From Ahaetulla prasina (Eukaryota > Chordata > Lepidosauria > Squamata > Colubridae), in contig NC_080546.1 of the NCBI RefSeq assembly GCF_028640845.1, positions 19,315,020 through 19,379,019 on the forward strand: a DNA stretch of 64,000 nucleotides, in the 5' to 3' direction. The notes under the pieces were generated by a model. The model was given only the letters and a program-made list of their open reading frames with translations. It did not search any database and had not been told where the DNA came from. The translations under genes and the position numbers were made by a program. Position 1 is the stretch's first letter. Each line of letters opens with the position of its first letter. This document shows, in pieces, positions 52,824 through 64,000 of this stretch.

Positions 52824-53027
52824 CATTAGCTGCTTACCACAAAGAGCAAAAGAAAGCAAGACGTTTAGAGAGCCCTAAACCTACTTGAAAATAACGGAGA
52901 AAATGCACACAAAATAAACCCACAAGAACCAAAAGCCTAAAATCATTTCTCCCTCTATTATCCAACCATTTGTAAAACAAGTACCATGTTTGAAAATACT
53001 TTATATCTTCTTTTTCTTTTGTCTTTA

Positions 53028-53220
53028 ATAGAATAGAATAGAATAGAATAGAATAGAATAGAATAGAATAGAATAGAATTTTATTGGCCAAGTGTGATTG
53101 GACACACAAGGAATTTGTCTTGGTGCATATGCTCTCAGTGTACATAAAAGAAAAGATACGTTCATCAAGGTACAACATTTACAACACAATTGATGATCAA
53201 TATATCAATATAAATCATAA
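53028..53220 (-). mobile_element. Snake L3/CR1-type LINE 3' end with (AATAG)n tail
   Basis: (AATAG)n at 53028-53079, then the complement of the 3' UTR described at 19050-19615, ending near 53220. Confidence 0.85.
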
Positions 53221-53925
53221 GGATGTCAATCTGTCCATTTCTGCACAATCTAAAAAAAATTAATTACATTTTCTTCTGTAGGTGTTTCCTCATTTTTCCA
53301 GTACTGTGCAAATATGATCCTACTTAGTGGAAAATATTAATAGGGAGAGGAGCCAAATATAAGGGAAAGTTGCAGGGAAATATCAACTTGATCTACCACA
53401 AGGTCACCAGGAGGTTTGGCAGGTACAGATTCATGAGAATAGTCAAAGCTGAAGCAAACAAACATCTATAGTCACATTCACCAGAAAGTACAGTAAATCA
53501 GGTCTCTAAGGCCAGTGGTTTCCATCTGTTGTACAAGATAATCAGGAAAGAAGGAAAAGAAATGTTATCATCAAAGTCATAATCTTATGCAGCTGCTGCT
53601 TTTAATTGATCATTTTATTGCTTATATTTCTACAGATTTGGATTATTACTTTGCATTTAGATTTATTGTGTTTTTATTGCCTTGAAAAAAATCTTAAAAG
53701 ATGTCTAAGAAAAGCATCAGGTACCTTTAAAGCTCATTACCAAAATAATTTTTTTTTAAAAAATTTTTTTGTTATCCATCTGCTTGACAGACATTCCTCA
53801 ACGCATCCCTGATTTCCATCAAGTCTGAACCATAATTTGAACTTCAGAAGATATCATTTTTTCCCTTTCTCAGAATTAGCTTTGGATCATCTGGATTCAA
53901 GTGTGAAATTCCTACCTAAATGGAA
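53221..53925. other. Unannotated A/T-rich sequence
   Basis: No repeat or gene recognised. Confidence 0.5.
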
Positions 53926-54168
53926 TTACAGATATTCTTTGACTTGCAACCATTGGGATCACAATTTCTATCATAAGTTGGTCTGGTCATAACATGACCA
54001 AATATGAGTTTCGAACCATTTTCACCACAGTCTTTAAGCACATGATGTGGCCGTTAAGCAAATCCAACTTTCCCAATTGACATTGACTTATCAGAAACCA
54101 CCTGGGAGGTCGTATATCACCAGGGAAGGGGGGTTGAAACAGTCATAACTTTGAGGACAGGTGGTAGG
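53926..54168 (+). mobile_element. Diverged ACAGGTARTCC-type DNA element
   Basis: ATTCTTTGACTTGCAACCAT, GGCCGTTAAGCAAATCCAAC and CCAATTGACATTGACTTATC parallel the 38.15 kb element with many changes. Confidence 0.5.
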
Positions 54169-54170
54169 TA

Positions 54171-54307
54171 CCTGTTCCTTGATGAACGTATCTTTTCTTT
54201 TATGTACACTGAGAGCATATGCACCAAGACAAATTCCTTGTGTGTCCAATCACGCTTGGCCAATAAAAAAATTCTATTCTATTCTATTCTATTCTATTCT
54301 ATTCTAA
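54171..54307 (+). mobile_element. Snake L3/CR1-type LINE 3' terminus with (ATTCT)n
   Basis: CTTGATGAACGTATCTTTTC to TTGGCCAATAAAAAAATTCT, then five to six ATTCT units. Confidence 0.85.
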
Positions 54308-54530
54308 AGCACAATCCTATTAATTCACTTCAGCACTTCATTCTGTGCTAAAATACCTTCAACATCCTTTGGTGCAAAATTTTACAAAAATTAAGATGCC
54401 AGTATGAAATAGATATGAAGATGCAAATTTCCACATTATAAACAAGCATGCCATGGACCAAAATGTTTCCTTTCCCTCCCCCGGTTCACTTCCCATCTTT
54501 CCAAAATAAATTGTGCTGCAAATCCCTAAA

Positions 54531-55747
54531 ATATTGCAGTAGGAAGAAACATTCAAAAGTATTGCCAAACTATACTACATTGGAACATGTGGTATTTATG
54601 AGCCAAGACATTTGGCAGTAATTAAATTTTAAAACCTTGTTTTTCTCCACTGAAATTAATGTCAACAAATTTCAACCACTGACATACTCATTCCCTCCCC
54701 CAAAGCTGGAAGTCATGGTCCCCACCACATATTGTAAAAAAAAAAAAAAAGTCACATATATTGTTAAGGGCCTCTTTATATTTAAGAATTTGTACAGTGA
54801 TGTCCACGCACAAACACACACACACACGAGATGTGATTACTATTTTACATATAGTGCTTATTTTATAGAAATTTCTATAAGACCAAGTACCCTAGTTTGT
54901 TGCTGACTGAGCTAAGCAGAATGGTTTACTTCAAGTGTAGCAAATCCTTAAATCAGAGCAAAGGATCTTTTTTCCCCAGAAAAGTGGTAGGGAACTGATT
55001 CGGTTATTAAAAAAAAAAAAAGGAGCTACTGGTGGACATTTTGAAAATCAAAAAGAGCCCCAAGGGTCTTCCAAAAGCTGACAACTTGCATATACCGGCC
55101 AACTGGAGTCCTGTATGACATTATAAAGGGAAAAGAATCAAAATATTGCAGTAGGAAGAAACATTCAAAAGTATTGCCAAACTATACTACATTGGAACAT
55201 GTGGTATTTATGAGCCAAGACATTTGGCAGTAATTAAATTTTAAAACCTTGTTTTTCTCCACTGAAATTAATGTCAACAAATTTCAACCACTGACATACT
55301 CATTCCCTCCCCCAAAGCTGGAAGTCATGGTCCTCACCACATATTGTAAAAAAAAAAAAAAAGTCACATATATTGTTAAGGGCCTCTTTATATTTAAGAA
55401 TTTGTACAGTGATGTCCACGCACAAACACACACACACACGAGATGTGATTACTATTTTACATATAGTGCTTATTTTATAGAAATTTCTATAAGACCAAGT
55501 TTGTTGCTGATTGAGCTAAGCAGAATGGTTTACTTCAAGTGTAGCAAATCCTTAAATCAGAGCAAAGGATCTTTTTCCCCCAGAAAAGTGGTAGGGAACT
55601 GATTCGGTTATTAAAAAAAAAAAAAGGAGCTACTTTTGGACATTTTGAAAATCAAAAAGAGCCCCAAGTGTCTTCCAAAAGCTGACAACTTGCATATACC
55701 GGCCAACTGGAGTCCTGTATGACATTATAAAGGGAAAAGAATCAAAA
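54531..55747. repeat. Tandem duplication of a 612-bp segment
   Basis: 54531-55142 and 55143-55747 are nearly identical. The visible differences are a handful of substitutions and an 8-base deletion in the second copy (at AGACCAAGTTTG). The open frames at 54637 and 55249 are the same sequence and have no domain. The segment is not one of the interspersed families here. Confidence 0.95.
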
Positions 55748-55891
55748 TATGAATGATTGACAAATTACTCATTGTGGTGCTGCCTTTCTGCACAAGTAGG
55801 TAATTAAGGCATCGGAGCAACAAGATCATTAAGATATTAGAGCATTTGCTATTACAGTGGACTCATTGGAAGCTTTTTTTGCAATAGTATA

Positions 55892-55894
55892 TAA

Positions 55895-55972
<78 letters not shown>
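55892..55972. repeat. (TA)n microsatellite
   Basis: About 40 TA units directly before LINE coding sequence. Confidence 0.95.
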
Positions 55973-55974
<2 letters not shown>

Positions 55975-57985
55975 AAAGACTTCAGAGGATAATTAGAACT
56001 GCAGAAAAAATAATTGCTACCAACCTGCCTTCCATTGAGGACCTGTATACTGCACGAATCAAGAAGAGGGCCGTGAAAATATTTACAGATCCCTCGCTTC
56101 CTGGACATAAACTGTTTCAACTCCTACCCTCAAAACGACGCTATAGAGCACTGCACACCAGAACAACTAGACACAAGAACAGTTTTTTCCCGAAGGCCAT
56201 CACTCTGCTAAACAAATAATTCCCTCAACACTGTCAGAGGCTTCCGGGTGGCGCCATCTTTCTCGCTGGGTGCCAATTTATGGCACTCCGCATTGAATAC
56301 CGTAAAAGCCGGATTTAACAACTGATCCCGGCTTCATTTCTCTCTCTGGTTGAAAGAGAGAGACAGAGCAAGGGGGAGGAATTGGGTAGATTCCCTAGGG
56401 CTTTGTTTTGTAATACAAAGTCCTGAACGGTGAATCCCCTTATTTACCCCTCCCCCACCTCCAGTATTCTCTGCGCTCCTGAAAAAGCAGGAAAAGAGGA
56501 AGATGTCCACTTCTGCTAGCAATTGATTTTTTTTTGTGGATACGAAAAGCAGGCGGAACAAATGTGAGGAGCAATTATTGGTTTGCAAGTATTTTTGATT
56601 TTCTGACTTCCTCCCCCCCTTCAGTTTCGTTTTAGAGAAACTGAAAGCAGAGCGATACATCAAAGGGAGCTTTGCTGTTGAATCGAAACTGAATGGAGAT
56701 TTTATCTTATTGTGTTTGACTGTGGACTGTTGGATTATATTACGCTGTTTAAGTACGTTACAAGGGGATTCTCAGCAGGAATTTTGTTATGGAGGTTCTT
56801 TCAGAAGAATGGGTTCGGACGTTATACAGGACTACACAGAAAGAATGTATTTAATTATTCAAAATACAAATTGATAAAAATGGGGACGTTGTGGATGAGA
56901 GTTTGGAGCAAATTAACCAGTGCAATTATTCGGAAAATGGAATGGAGGATATACAAATAAAAGTGGATAAATATGAAGATTTGATCGTGAAGAAACAAGG
57001 TGATCTAAAGAAGTTTTCTTTAAATAGTTTGGATGAGCTGCCTGAATTTGTGCTACAGGAGATTGTCCTCAAATGGAAAAGACTCACAAGCTTAATGTTT
57101 CCCAAGAGTTCTCTTTTGGACTGATGGAATATACGGCAGTAATTTTTGGATTTCTGGACATAAGGAATTACTAGGAAATATTGTGATTGACTTTTAAAAG
57201 GAGCAACGAAGGAAAGACAGAGATTAATGCACCAAAAAATGGCAAGAGACAATAGTATTATTTTTGAAACAAGGTTTTTAAAATATTAATAGACAAAATA
57301 TTTGTGTCCCCGAAAGAATTATATGGTTATATGGTTATAGAAGCTATAAGGGAGATATTCTCTGAATTGGATTGGATTTTTACGTTTTAGCTGGTTTTAA
57401 ATATTTTAGGATTAATTTGTTCTACTGATTTATATATTTTATTATTGTTTATTGTTAATTTTTTGAAGGATTTGGTTATGTAAGGAGGAAGTCAGAGCTA
57501 GAGAGGGAGAATTGGTATAATAGTTTTGGGGAAAAAAATTTTTTTTAGCATATGTTTGTTTTATTTTTAACTATACCTTGTGTTTGTTCCGGGAAGCCAG
57601 GGGGGGAGGGGGAGGGGGTTTGTGAAGGGAAAGGGGTTGGGGGGAAAGGGGGAAAAAAATTTTTGTAAAACTTTTTGAATAAAAAACAAAAACAAAAAAC
57701 CACTGTTAGACTGTTTACTGAATCTGCACTACTATTAATCGTCTCATAGTTCCCATCACCAATCTCTTTCCATTTATGACTGTATGACTATAACTTGTTG
57801 CTGGCAATCCTTATGATTTATATTGATATATTGACCATCAATTGTGTTGTAAATGTTGTACCTTGATGAACGTATCTTTTCTTTTATGTACACTGAGAGC
57901 ATATGCACCAAGACAAATTCCTTGTGTGTCCAATCACACTTGGCCAATAAAATTCTAATCTAATCTAATCTAATCTAATATGATT
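55973..57985 (+). mobile_element. Snake L3/CR1-type LINE 3' end split by an L1-like insertion
   Basis: 55973-56219 encodes RLQRIIRTAEKIIATNLPSI, IKKRAVKIFTDPSLPGHKLF, LLPSKRRYRALHTRTTRHKN and SFFPKAITLLNK, with an intact stop. This is the best protein-level copy of the family. The 3' UTR is cut at 56237 and resumes at 57701, ending near 57950 with (ATCTA)n rather than ATTCT. Confidence 0.85.
56238..57700 (+). mobile_element. L1-like insertion with poly(A) and 9-bp target duplication
   Basis: CACTGTCAG (56229-56237) and CACTGTTAG (57701-57709) flank it. It starts with a GC-rich AGGCTTCCGGGTGGCGCCAT leader and ends GAATAAAAAACAAAAACAAA, an AATAAA signal plus A-rich tail. Short frames at 56712 and 56891 (ESLEQINQCNYSENG and similar) could be ORF1 remnants. 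No RT or endonuclease core is seen, so at 1.46 kb it is an internally deleted or non-autonomous copy. Confidence 0.7.
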
Positions 57986-58060
57986 GGTGAAACTACTTTA
58001 GGCATATACTTTTTGAAATGAAGAAAGTGCATTACCTTAGTTGTATAAATCTACCAGTGC

Positions 58061-58492
58061 AGGCGTGGGCTGCTGGGGGTTCGCAGCGGTTCGGGAGAAC
58101 CTCTAGCTAAGATTCTGTGTACTTCGGAATACCCCCAAATCCCACTCCTGTCTGGCCCCGGCCACCCCATCCCGCCCCTCCCAGGAGTCCCAGGTGGCCC
58201 ATTTTGGATGCAAGGTAAGTGCAGGGCACATGCGGAGGCTCAGGGAGGGTGAACAATGGGCCTACCGGAAGTTCAGGAAGGCCATAAACATGGCCATTTC
58301 AGGCCTCCAGAGGGCCTCCGGAGCCTGGGGAGGCTATTTTCACCCTCCCAGAGGCTCGAGGAAAGTCTCCAGAGCCAGGGGAGGGCAAAAACACCCCCGC
58401 CACCATTGTGCAGGAGGCCACGCCCACCATGGCCACACCTACCCAGCAACTGGGCAGAGAACCCTCTGTTAAAATTTTTAAGCCCACCCATG
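58061..58492. mobile_element. GC-rich hAT-type MITE, inverted relative to 35.6 kb
   Basis: A perfect 8-bp duplication TACCAGTG (58053-58060, 58493-58500). Ends are CAGGCGTGGGCTGC and AAGCCCACCCATG. The interior is the complement of the 35.6 kb element. Confidence 0.9.
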
Positions 58493-58649
58493 TACCAGTG
58501 TTACCTTTTATTGTGCACATTGGTGGTGATAAAGACTGAATGGAGAATACAATGAAAGATGATATACAGTAGAATTTAGGAGCAGAATGAAAGAGAGGCA
58601 GTGACCTTGACTACCAAGTCAAAGTAGCAGGTAGGTTGAAGGGCCTGGT

Positions 58650-59457
58650 ATTTTATTTTATTTATTTATTTTATTAGATTTCTAGACCGCCCTTCTCCCG
58701 AAGGACTCAGGGCGGTGTACAGCCAAGATAAAAATAAACAATATACAATTAAAAATAGATTAAAAAACTTATTATACAGTTAGGCCGATAAATTAAAATA
58801 TATAATCTAAAAAACCCCAATTTAAAACTAAAAAATTAAATTTAAAATCTCCCCAATTTAAGAAAGCCCCGCGCGAACAAACAAATATGTTTTCAGTTCG
58901 CGGCGAAAGGTCCGAAGGTCAGATATTTGGCGTAAACCGGGGGGAAGTTCATTCCAGAGAGTAGGAGCCCCCACAGAGAAGGATCTTCCCCTGGGGGCCA
59001 CCAGCTGACATTGTTTGGCGGACGGCACCCTGAGAAGTCCCTCTCTGTGTGAGCGTACGGGTCGGTGGAAGGCATGAGGTAACAGCAGGCGGTCCCGTAA
59101 ATACCCAGGCCCCAAGCCATGGAGCGCTTTAAAGGTGGTAACCAGAACCTTGAAATGCACCCGAAAGGCAACAGGTAGCCAGTGCAGTCTGCGCAGGAGA
59201 GGTGTTACATGGGAGCTACGTGGAGCTCCCTCTATCACCCGCGCAGCTGCATTCTGGACCAACTGAAGCCTCCGAGTGCATCTCAAGGGGAGCCCCATGT
59301 AGAGAGCATTGCAATAATCCAGGCGAGAAGTAACGAGAGCATGAGTGACTCTGCATAGGGCATCCCGATCAAGGAAGGGGCGCAACTGTCGAACCAGGCG
59401 AACCTGGTGAAACCTGGTGAACCAGGCGAACCTGGTGAAAGTACTTGGGAACCCCAA
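58650..59457 (-). pseudogene. L2-like LINE 3' end with a 199-codon frame
   Basis: The minus frame 58858-59457 includes LRPFLDRDALCRVTHALVTS, RLDYCNALYMGLPLRCTRRL, QLVQNAAARVI, HVTPLLRRLHWLPVAFRVHF, LHGLGPGYLRDRLL, LWNELPPGLRQ and FRRELKTYLF. This is the region after the catalytic palm in L2-type reverse transcriptases. It is intact to the stop. Extra FTRF-type codons at the N-terminal end come from a local duplication at 59391-59446. The 3' UTR ends in (TTTA)n at 58650-58675. Confidence 0.85.
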
Positions 59458-60620
59458 ATACTCTTGCTCCCGTAAAGCATCCAGTTCTCTGGTTTCAGAA
59501 TGGAGGGAAGGTAAGAGAATGCAGCAGAAGAATCAGTATCGTTGATAGCCATTGTGTAAGATTGTGTTGACGATTCAACAAATTCCATAGGATTTGGGCT
59601 GGTCTTTGCTCTTGAAGATCTTGAAGAATCTGGTATCTGGCCAATTCCTGTGGAATAATAATTTTAAAGAAAAGCCAGAAAGGAAAGGATATAAAGAAAT
59701 GTCAGCAAATGGATTGACATATTTTGTACTATTTCAAAAAGGCTCCTGTTGAACATACAAAGTAAATGAAGTTAAGCTTCCAACAGCAAGCTTCAGATGA
59801 ATATTTCCATAATGTGCAAATGCAAGTTTCTATTTGAATTTTTTTGTAGCATTAAATATGTTCTGTCGCCCCACTTTTATCCTCTTTCTCAACTCTCCTG
59901 TGTTCTGCATTGAAAAATATAAATGTAAATTGAGTTTTAAATCTAGTGAGGTTGATATTATAAAATGAAATTAAATAAAACACTTCTATCCAGATGAGGA
60001 ATGTGAGATTAATAGGACTCTCTAATGACATGGCTTTTTACTTCAAAACGTGAGTGCCTAACAGATATTTGATTCACTCCAGTATTAAAACTACAAAACA
60101 CAGTTCTTTCATTTCCAAATGAAATGCATTTAAGTGGAGGTTATTATTTAAATGAATGGTATTAAATATAGATTATTTTTCAATTAAGATATTTCTCCTG
60201 TGATATATATATATATATATGGCTGGGAGACAAATTGTAATTATTTTCTCCAAAGTCTTTTTAAGCAAGTAGCTGGCAGCGTAGCAGAAAATCCTAGTGA
60301 GATTATCAACTTTCATATGTCTTGATTGCAGTATTCATAGAATATATCTTGAGGGGGTAATGGTGATTGTCCAGCTTTTGCACAGATTATTTAATTAGAA
60401 ATGGGGGGTAAGGCTAGAAATAAACTGATATCAAGATAGGATTATCCCAGAGACAGGCACATATTAATTCTCTCATTCAAATATGAAATAGGATAACTTT
60501 GGGAAGAGGCTGAGAGTCAATTGGCCCATATTTATTTATTACTAATTGTATTTGTTCTTTATTTTATTTACAGTATTACCCATCTCAAAGCAATCCTTGA
60601 GAGTCCTACTAGGGGATTTA
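59458..60620. other. Unannotated A/T-rich sequence
   Basis: A short (TA)n run lies near 60204-60220; no gene or repeat family recognised. Confidence 0.5.
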
Positions 60621-60628
60621 CTTTAGAA

Positions 60629-60762
60629 CAGGGGTGTCAAACTCACATCGTCATGGCGACGTCACGTGATATATCGAGACTTTCCCCCCTTTGCTAAACC
60701 AGGTGTGGGCGTGGCCAGCATGTGACGCATCCGGCCTGCAGCCCGTGAGTTTGACAGCCCTG
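60629..60762. mobile_element. Short hAT-type MITE (CAGGGGTGTCAAACTC ends)
   Basis: Duplications CTTTAGAA (60621-60628) and CTCTAGAA (60763-60770). Ends are CAGGGGTGTCAAACTC and GAGTTTGACAGCCCTG. Confidence 0.9.
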
Positions 60763-60770
60763 CTCTAGAA

Positions 60771-61664
60771 AGTGGAAAATGACTATAAAAAGAAGTTAGC
60801 AAGAATTGAAGCAAATCTAAAATATAATCCTTTTTAATGTTACTTTGATTGAAAGTTAATGAAATTTAGCTAGTATAACTATCTCCGCTGAGTTTAATCA
60901 TTCCTCCTTCAGTCATATTACAAATTATAACTTAACAGCTACTTTTAGAGGGCCTGTCCTAAAATGGTCTGAAGTACAAAGAAATCTTAAGAAAAAGATT
61001 TCTTGCACAATTGGCATTTAATAGCCTGCAACTATTATCTAATCCTAGTTTTAAAAAAATCGAAACATGACTGCATGTTGTATGGCATGTATTGAAGATA
61101 ACGTGAATGGAATATAATCAATTAAAACAATATAGTAATGCTAAACACTCAAAACATAACCATGTAATTATTATAGTTCATCACAGAGTTCAGTCTGAAT
61201 TTGGCATTTTTATCTACCTAACAAGGATCTGGGATAAGCAGAGGTTGTTGCTTGATGATGTTAGGTCCTATTGATGAATGAATAAAGGATGAAAGCTGTT
61301 CCAAGTAAAGTTTCCTTTTGCAATTGACTGTTCGTGATTTTGTCAATGCCAGAGGTGTTCATGCGATGCTCCAAGATAATTAGAGATTGTAACCAAAGCA
61401 CCTACCACTCTTGGTACTATGTTAAATTTATATTTACTAACAAAGAAATAAAGTATAGATCTATTTCAAGCTATTTAGATCTCATCAGCTAGCCAAACCC
61501 TTCTGGCATTCAAACCTGGACTGCTTGCATATTCAGTAGATGTATTAACCTCTAAGTCACAGGTTCTCCTCACTTTGACAGTTGTATCAGGGGAGAGATT
61601 AACTGTTTTTTCTATCAGGGCAACCTGGTCTATCCAAATATGGAAAGGAGCATACTGCTTCCCT
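60771..61664. other. Unannotated A/T-rich sequence
   Basis: No gene or repeat recognised. Confidence 0.5.
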
Positions 61665-61892
61665 TTATTTATTTATTTATTTTATTTTATTTATTTATTT
61701 TGTCATAACAATATACATAAGCATTGCACAAAAAAGATTATATAGTATATAAGCATATATATGAAGAAATATGAGGAGGTATAAGCATATATATATATAT
61801 TGCTCCCAGAAGCACGAAGCTGAAGCCTGAAGATGACGAATGAGACTTAAGACACTTCAATTTCTGGGAGAAAACCCGAATAACCAAAGATC

Positions 61893-61959
<67 letters not shown>

Positions 61960-62095
61960 AAAAAAGAAAAGAAAAGAAAAACAATAGGATGGGAATGGTA
62001 GGTACGTTTGTGCTCTTATGCACGCCCCTTATGGTCCTCTTAGGAATGGGGTGAGGTCAATAGTACAAAGTTTTTAGTTAAAGCTTTTGGGATTA
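61665..62095 (-). mobile_element. CR1/L3-type LINE 3' end (family A) with a PLE fragment in its UTR
   Basis: The (TTTA)n tail at 61665-61700, 3' UTR to 62030 and the last codons (FLRGP side) near 62033-62095 parallel 41236-41460. The UTR (TA)n tract is split by PLE sequence. Confidence 0.8.
61797..61899 (+). mobile_element. Hammerhead-bearing PLE fragment in a LINE (TA)n tract
   Basis: GCTCCCAGAAGCACGAAGCT, CTGAAGA at 61827-61833, GATGACGAATGAGACTT, then a deletion removing the GAAACGTC core, and GGGAGAAAACCCGAATAACC. (TA)n lies on both sides (to 61800 and 61898-61954). Confidence 0.75.
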
Positions 62096-62534
62096 TTTTC
62101 GTCTGTGGATACTTGGTACTATCTCTGCTTTCTTTTTTCCACAGTCGTTCTATTTCTATTTGCTGCCTTTTGAATTTTATGATTTTTCTCCAGCTCTTTC
62201 TGCCGAGTCCAGGTATCGATTCCCATTATCCAGATTTTTTTTTATTATTATTTCTTATTGGTAATTCTTAAGTTTGTGATACTATGTAGCAGATGCTTGT
62301 CTGTTTAAATTCACAGTTTGACTGACAACAATTCATTAAAGGTCTTTGCCCCCTGACTCTCCACAGTTTAGAATTGTTAAATTGTAGATCAGGAATGAGG
62401 AAGCTTTGCAACTTGAAAGCTACATTTTGTCTTGCTGTTTCTGCAGGAACATCACTCTGCAGGAACAACTAACACGACCTCACTGACATGAACTGGGCTG
62501 AAATTTGAGAAAGCTTAAAGCTCAAACCCTAAAT
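62096..62534. other. Unannotated sequence
   Basis: No gene or repeat recognised. Confidence 0.45.
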
Positions 62535-62636
62535 CAGGGCTGTTAGACTTGTAGCCCATGGCTGGTTTAGTGAAGGGGGGGAAAGTCCTGATATGTCACA
62601 TGACGCCACTGTGATGATGTGAGTTTGACACCCCTG
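62535..62636. mobile_element. Short hAT-type MITE, diverged left end
   Basis: Duplications CCCTAAAT (62527-62534) and CCCCAAAT (62637-62644). Ends are CAGGGCTGTTAGACTTG and GAGTTTGACACCCCTG. Confidence 0.85.
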
Positions 62637-62644
62637 CCCCAAAT

Positions 62645-63290
62645 CAAAATGCTACCATGGCCCAATTTTTGGAGGAAAGCAAAAGATGAGGATATCTTCA
62701 AACATTGCAAAGTTTATTGCATTCATTTTGCTCTCCAAGCACCCTGGTCTCTAGATGAACAAAAAAATTAAAAAATGTGCCCCAACTGACATAAGGGTGC
62801 TACAGGAGGTTTAATGGTAATAAAGAAATGCCACTTATAGTGACTCCAATTAATGCTAAAAACGAAACATTTGCGTGTAATAGTACCATTATTCTTTAAC
62901 AGCTGCTTGATAATGAGCGTTCTTGTCTTATTTAATGCCTGCAATTTACATAAAGCTAATAGGAATTTACTTTATACTGAACAGAATCAAATCATTGTCC
63001 CATCTTGCTTAGTATTCACTCTGCCGATAGTCAGCAAGCTATCCAAGGTTTCAAACAGCTGCTGAATATCAGGGATTTAACCTGTGATCTTCTACAGGAA
63101 AAGTAGGCGATATTCAAAAAAATCCTCCTTTTGCTGTATTTCTGTAAGAAACAAATTTGAGTACCTTATAGTTTGGCAATTAAAAACTGAAGAGTAACTA
63201 TAATTGAAAAGAATACTGCAAATAGATTGCAGTTTTATCTACCAGCCTGTTTCCAATCTGGATTTCTTTAGATCTGTTTCTAGTTAATTA
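62645..63290. other. Unannotated sequence
   Basis: No gene or repeat recognised. Confidence 0.5.
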
Positions 63291-63548
63291 CAGGTAGTCC
63301 TTGACTTAAAACCGTTCATTCAAAGTAACGATGGCACTGAAAAAAGTGACTTACAAACTTTTTTCACACTTACAACCGTTGCAGCATCCCCATGATCACG
63401 TGATCAAAATTCTGATGCTTGGCAAATGACTCATATTTATGACCGTTGCAGTGTGCCAGGGTCATATGATCACCTTTTGCGACCTTCTGACAAGCAAAGT
63501 CAATGGGGGAAGCCAGATTCACTTAACAACCGTGTTACTAATTTAATA
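63291..63548 (-). mobile_element. ACAGGTAGTCC-type DNA element, truncated
   Basis: Starts ACAGGTAGTCCTTGACTTA and continues as the complement of the 38.15 kb element (CACTTACAACCGTTGCAGCA, TCTGACAAGCAAAGTCAATG). It stops at ATTTAATAAC, where another repeat begins. Confidence 0.7.
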
Positions 63549-64000
63549 ACTTTTTTTACTACTGGTTCTGTGGGCGTGGCTTATTTTGTGGGCGTGGCTT
63601 GATGGTCATGTGACACTGGGTGTGGCTTGGCATTCATGTGACTGGGTGAGAGTGGCTTGGCAGTCATGTGACTGGGTGGGCATGGCCAATAACAATAAAT
63701 AATAAAAATAATAAACAAAGTATACAAAACAATAAGAGGTACCAAAAACTAACTTTCATACTTTACACCCACACAACACAACACAACTGACTCACACACA
63801 ATGTAAAAGCAGCTGTACTTCACCCAAAATGGCCCCTGCAACAAGCAGGAACCTCACACAGCCACAAAAAGCTCAAAAACCAACTTTCACACTTTACACA
63901 CAACACAACACAACACAACTGACTCACACACAATGTAAAAGCAGCTGTACTTCACCCAAAATGGCCCCTGCAACAAGCAGGAACCTCACACAGCCACAAA
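63549..64000. repeat. TACTACTGGTTCT-type element with tandem units reaching the window edge
   Basis: TTTTTTTACTACTGGTTCTG and GGGCGTGGC words match the 22.3 and 47.4 kb MITEs. Diverged roughly 30-bp GTGGCTTGGCAKTCATGTGA units follow. From 63751 a 131-bp unit (AACTTTCATACTTTACAC to GCCACAAAAAGCTC) starts to repeat at 63882 and runs past 64000. Confidence 0.75.

Noticed and set aside
54637..55602. Two similar frames suggesting a duplicated gene
   Set aside because: They lie in the two copies of the 612-bp duplication and have no domain; the frame is interrupted by homopolymer runs.

Overview
This window looks like repeat-dense intergenic or intronic DNA from a squamate reptile, most likely an advanced snake. 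Evidence: a BovB/RTE LINE fragment, many 3' ends of CR1-, L3- and L2-type LINEs, tRNA-derived SINEs resembling squamate families, and LINE 3' ends that run into (AATAG)n, (ATTCT)n, (GATAG)n or (AACAT)n pentanucleotide arrays, a landscape described for snake genomes. I found no convincing host protein-coding exon, rRNA, tRNA gene or CRISPR array. Long open frames are retroelement remnants, antisense shadows, or microsatellites read as protein.

Layout. 1-6.8 kb: LINE 3' ends (CR1/L3, CR1, L2), SINEs, two hAT-type MITEs and a microsatellite block. 6.8-12.04 kb: a Penelope-like element (PLE) cluster. It has a minus-strand reverse transcriptase plus GIY-YIG endonuclease copy, head to head with a plus-strand partial copy, followed by two tandem endonuclease-only units whose hammerhead-like motifs lie exactly 1,111 bp apart. 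12-28 kb: mostly unannotated DNA with scattered SINEs, MITEs, a Tc1/mariner remnant, L1-like and L3 ends and CR1 ends. 28.33-30.66 kb: a second PLE locus with a long-terminal-repeat-like copy (pLTR) at each end, an internally deleted body, and three hammerhead-like motifs spaced 217 and 214 bp. 30.97-31.34 kb: a solo LTR with 5-bp target duplication. 31-64 kb: CR1, L2, BovB, L3 and L1 fragments, many hAT MITEs with readable 8-bp duplications, a palindromic TA-flanked MITE, a 612-bp tandem duplication, and a satellite-like tandem at the right edge.

The most interesting material is the PLE system. Its 3' terminal repeat carries a hammerhead-ribozyme-like core: CUGAAGA, a 6-bp stem II, a 6-nt loop, GAAA, then CGUC, with stem I complementarity. 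A second dispersed repeat family has the same architecture with a different stem II that is still complementary. The copies occur as tandem arrays, head-to-head palindromes and insertions into (TA)n tracts, including the 3' UTRs of two separate LINE copies. The short tandem units at 30.06-30.65 kb resemble retrozyme-type non-autonomous elements that PLEs are thought to mobilise. The elements read here are broken, and no activity is implied by the sequence alone.
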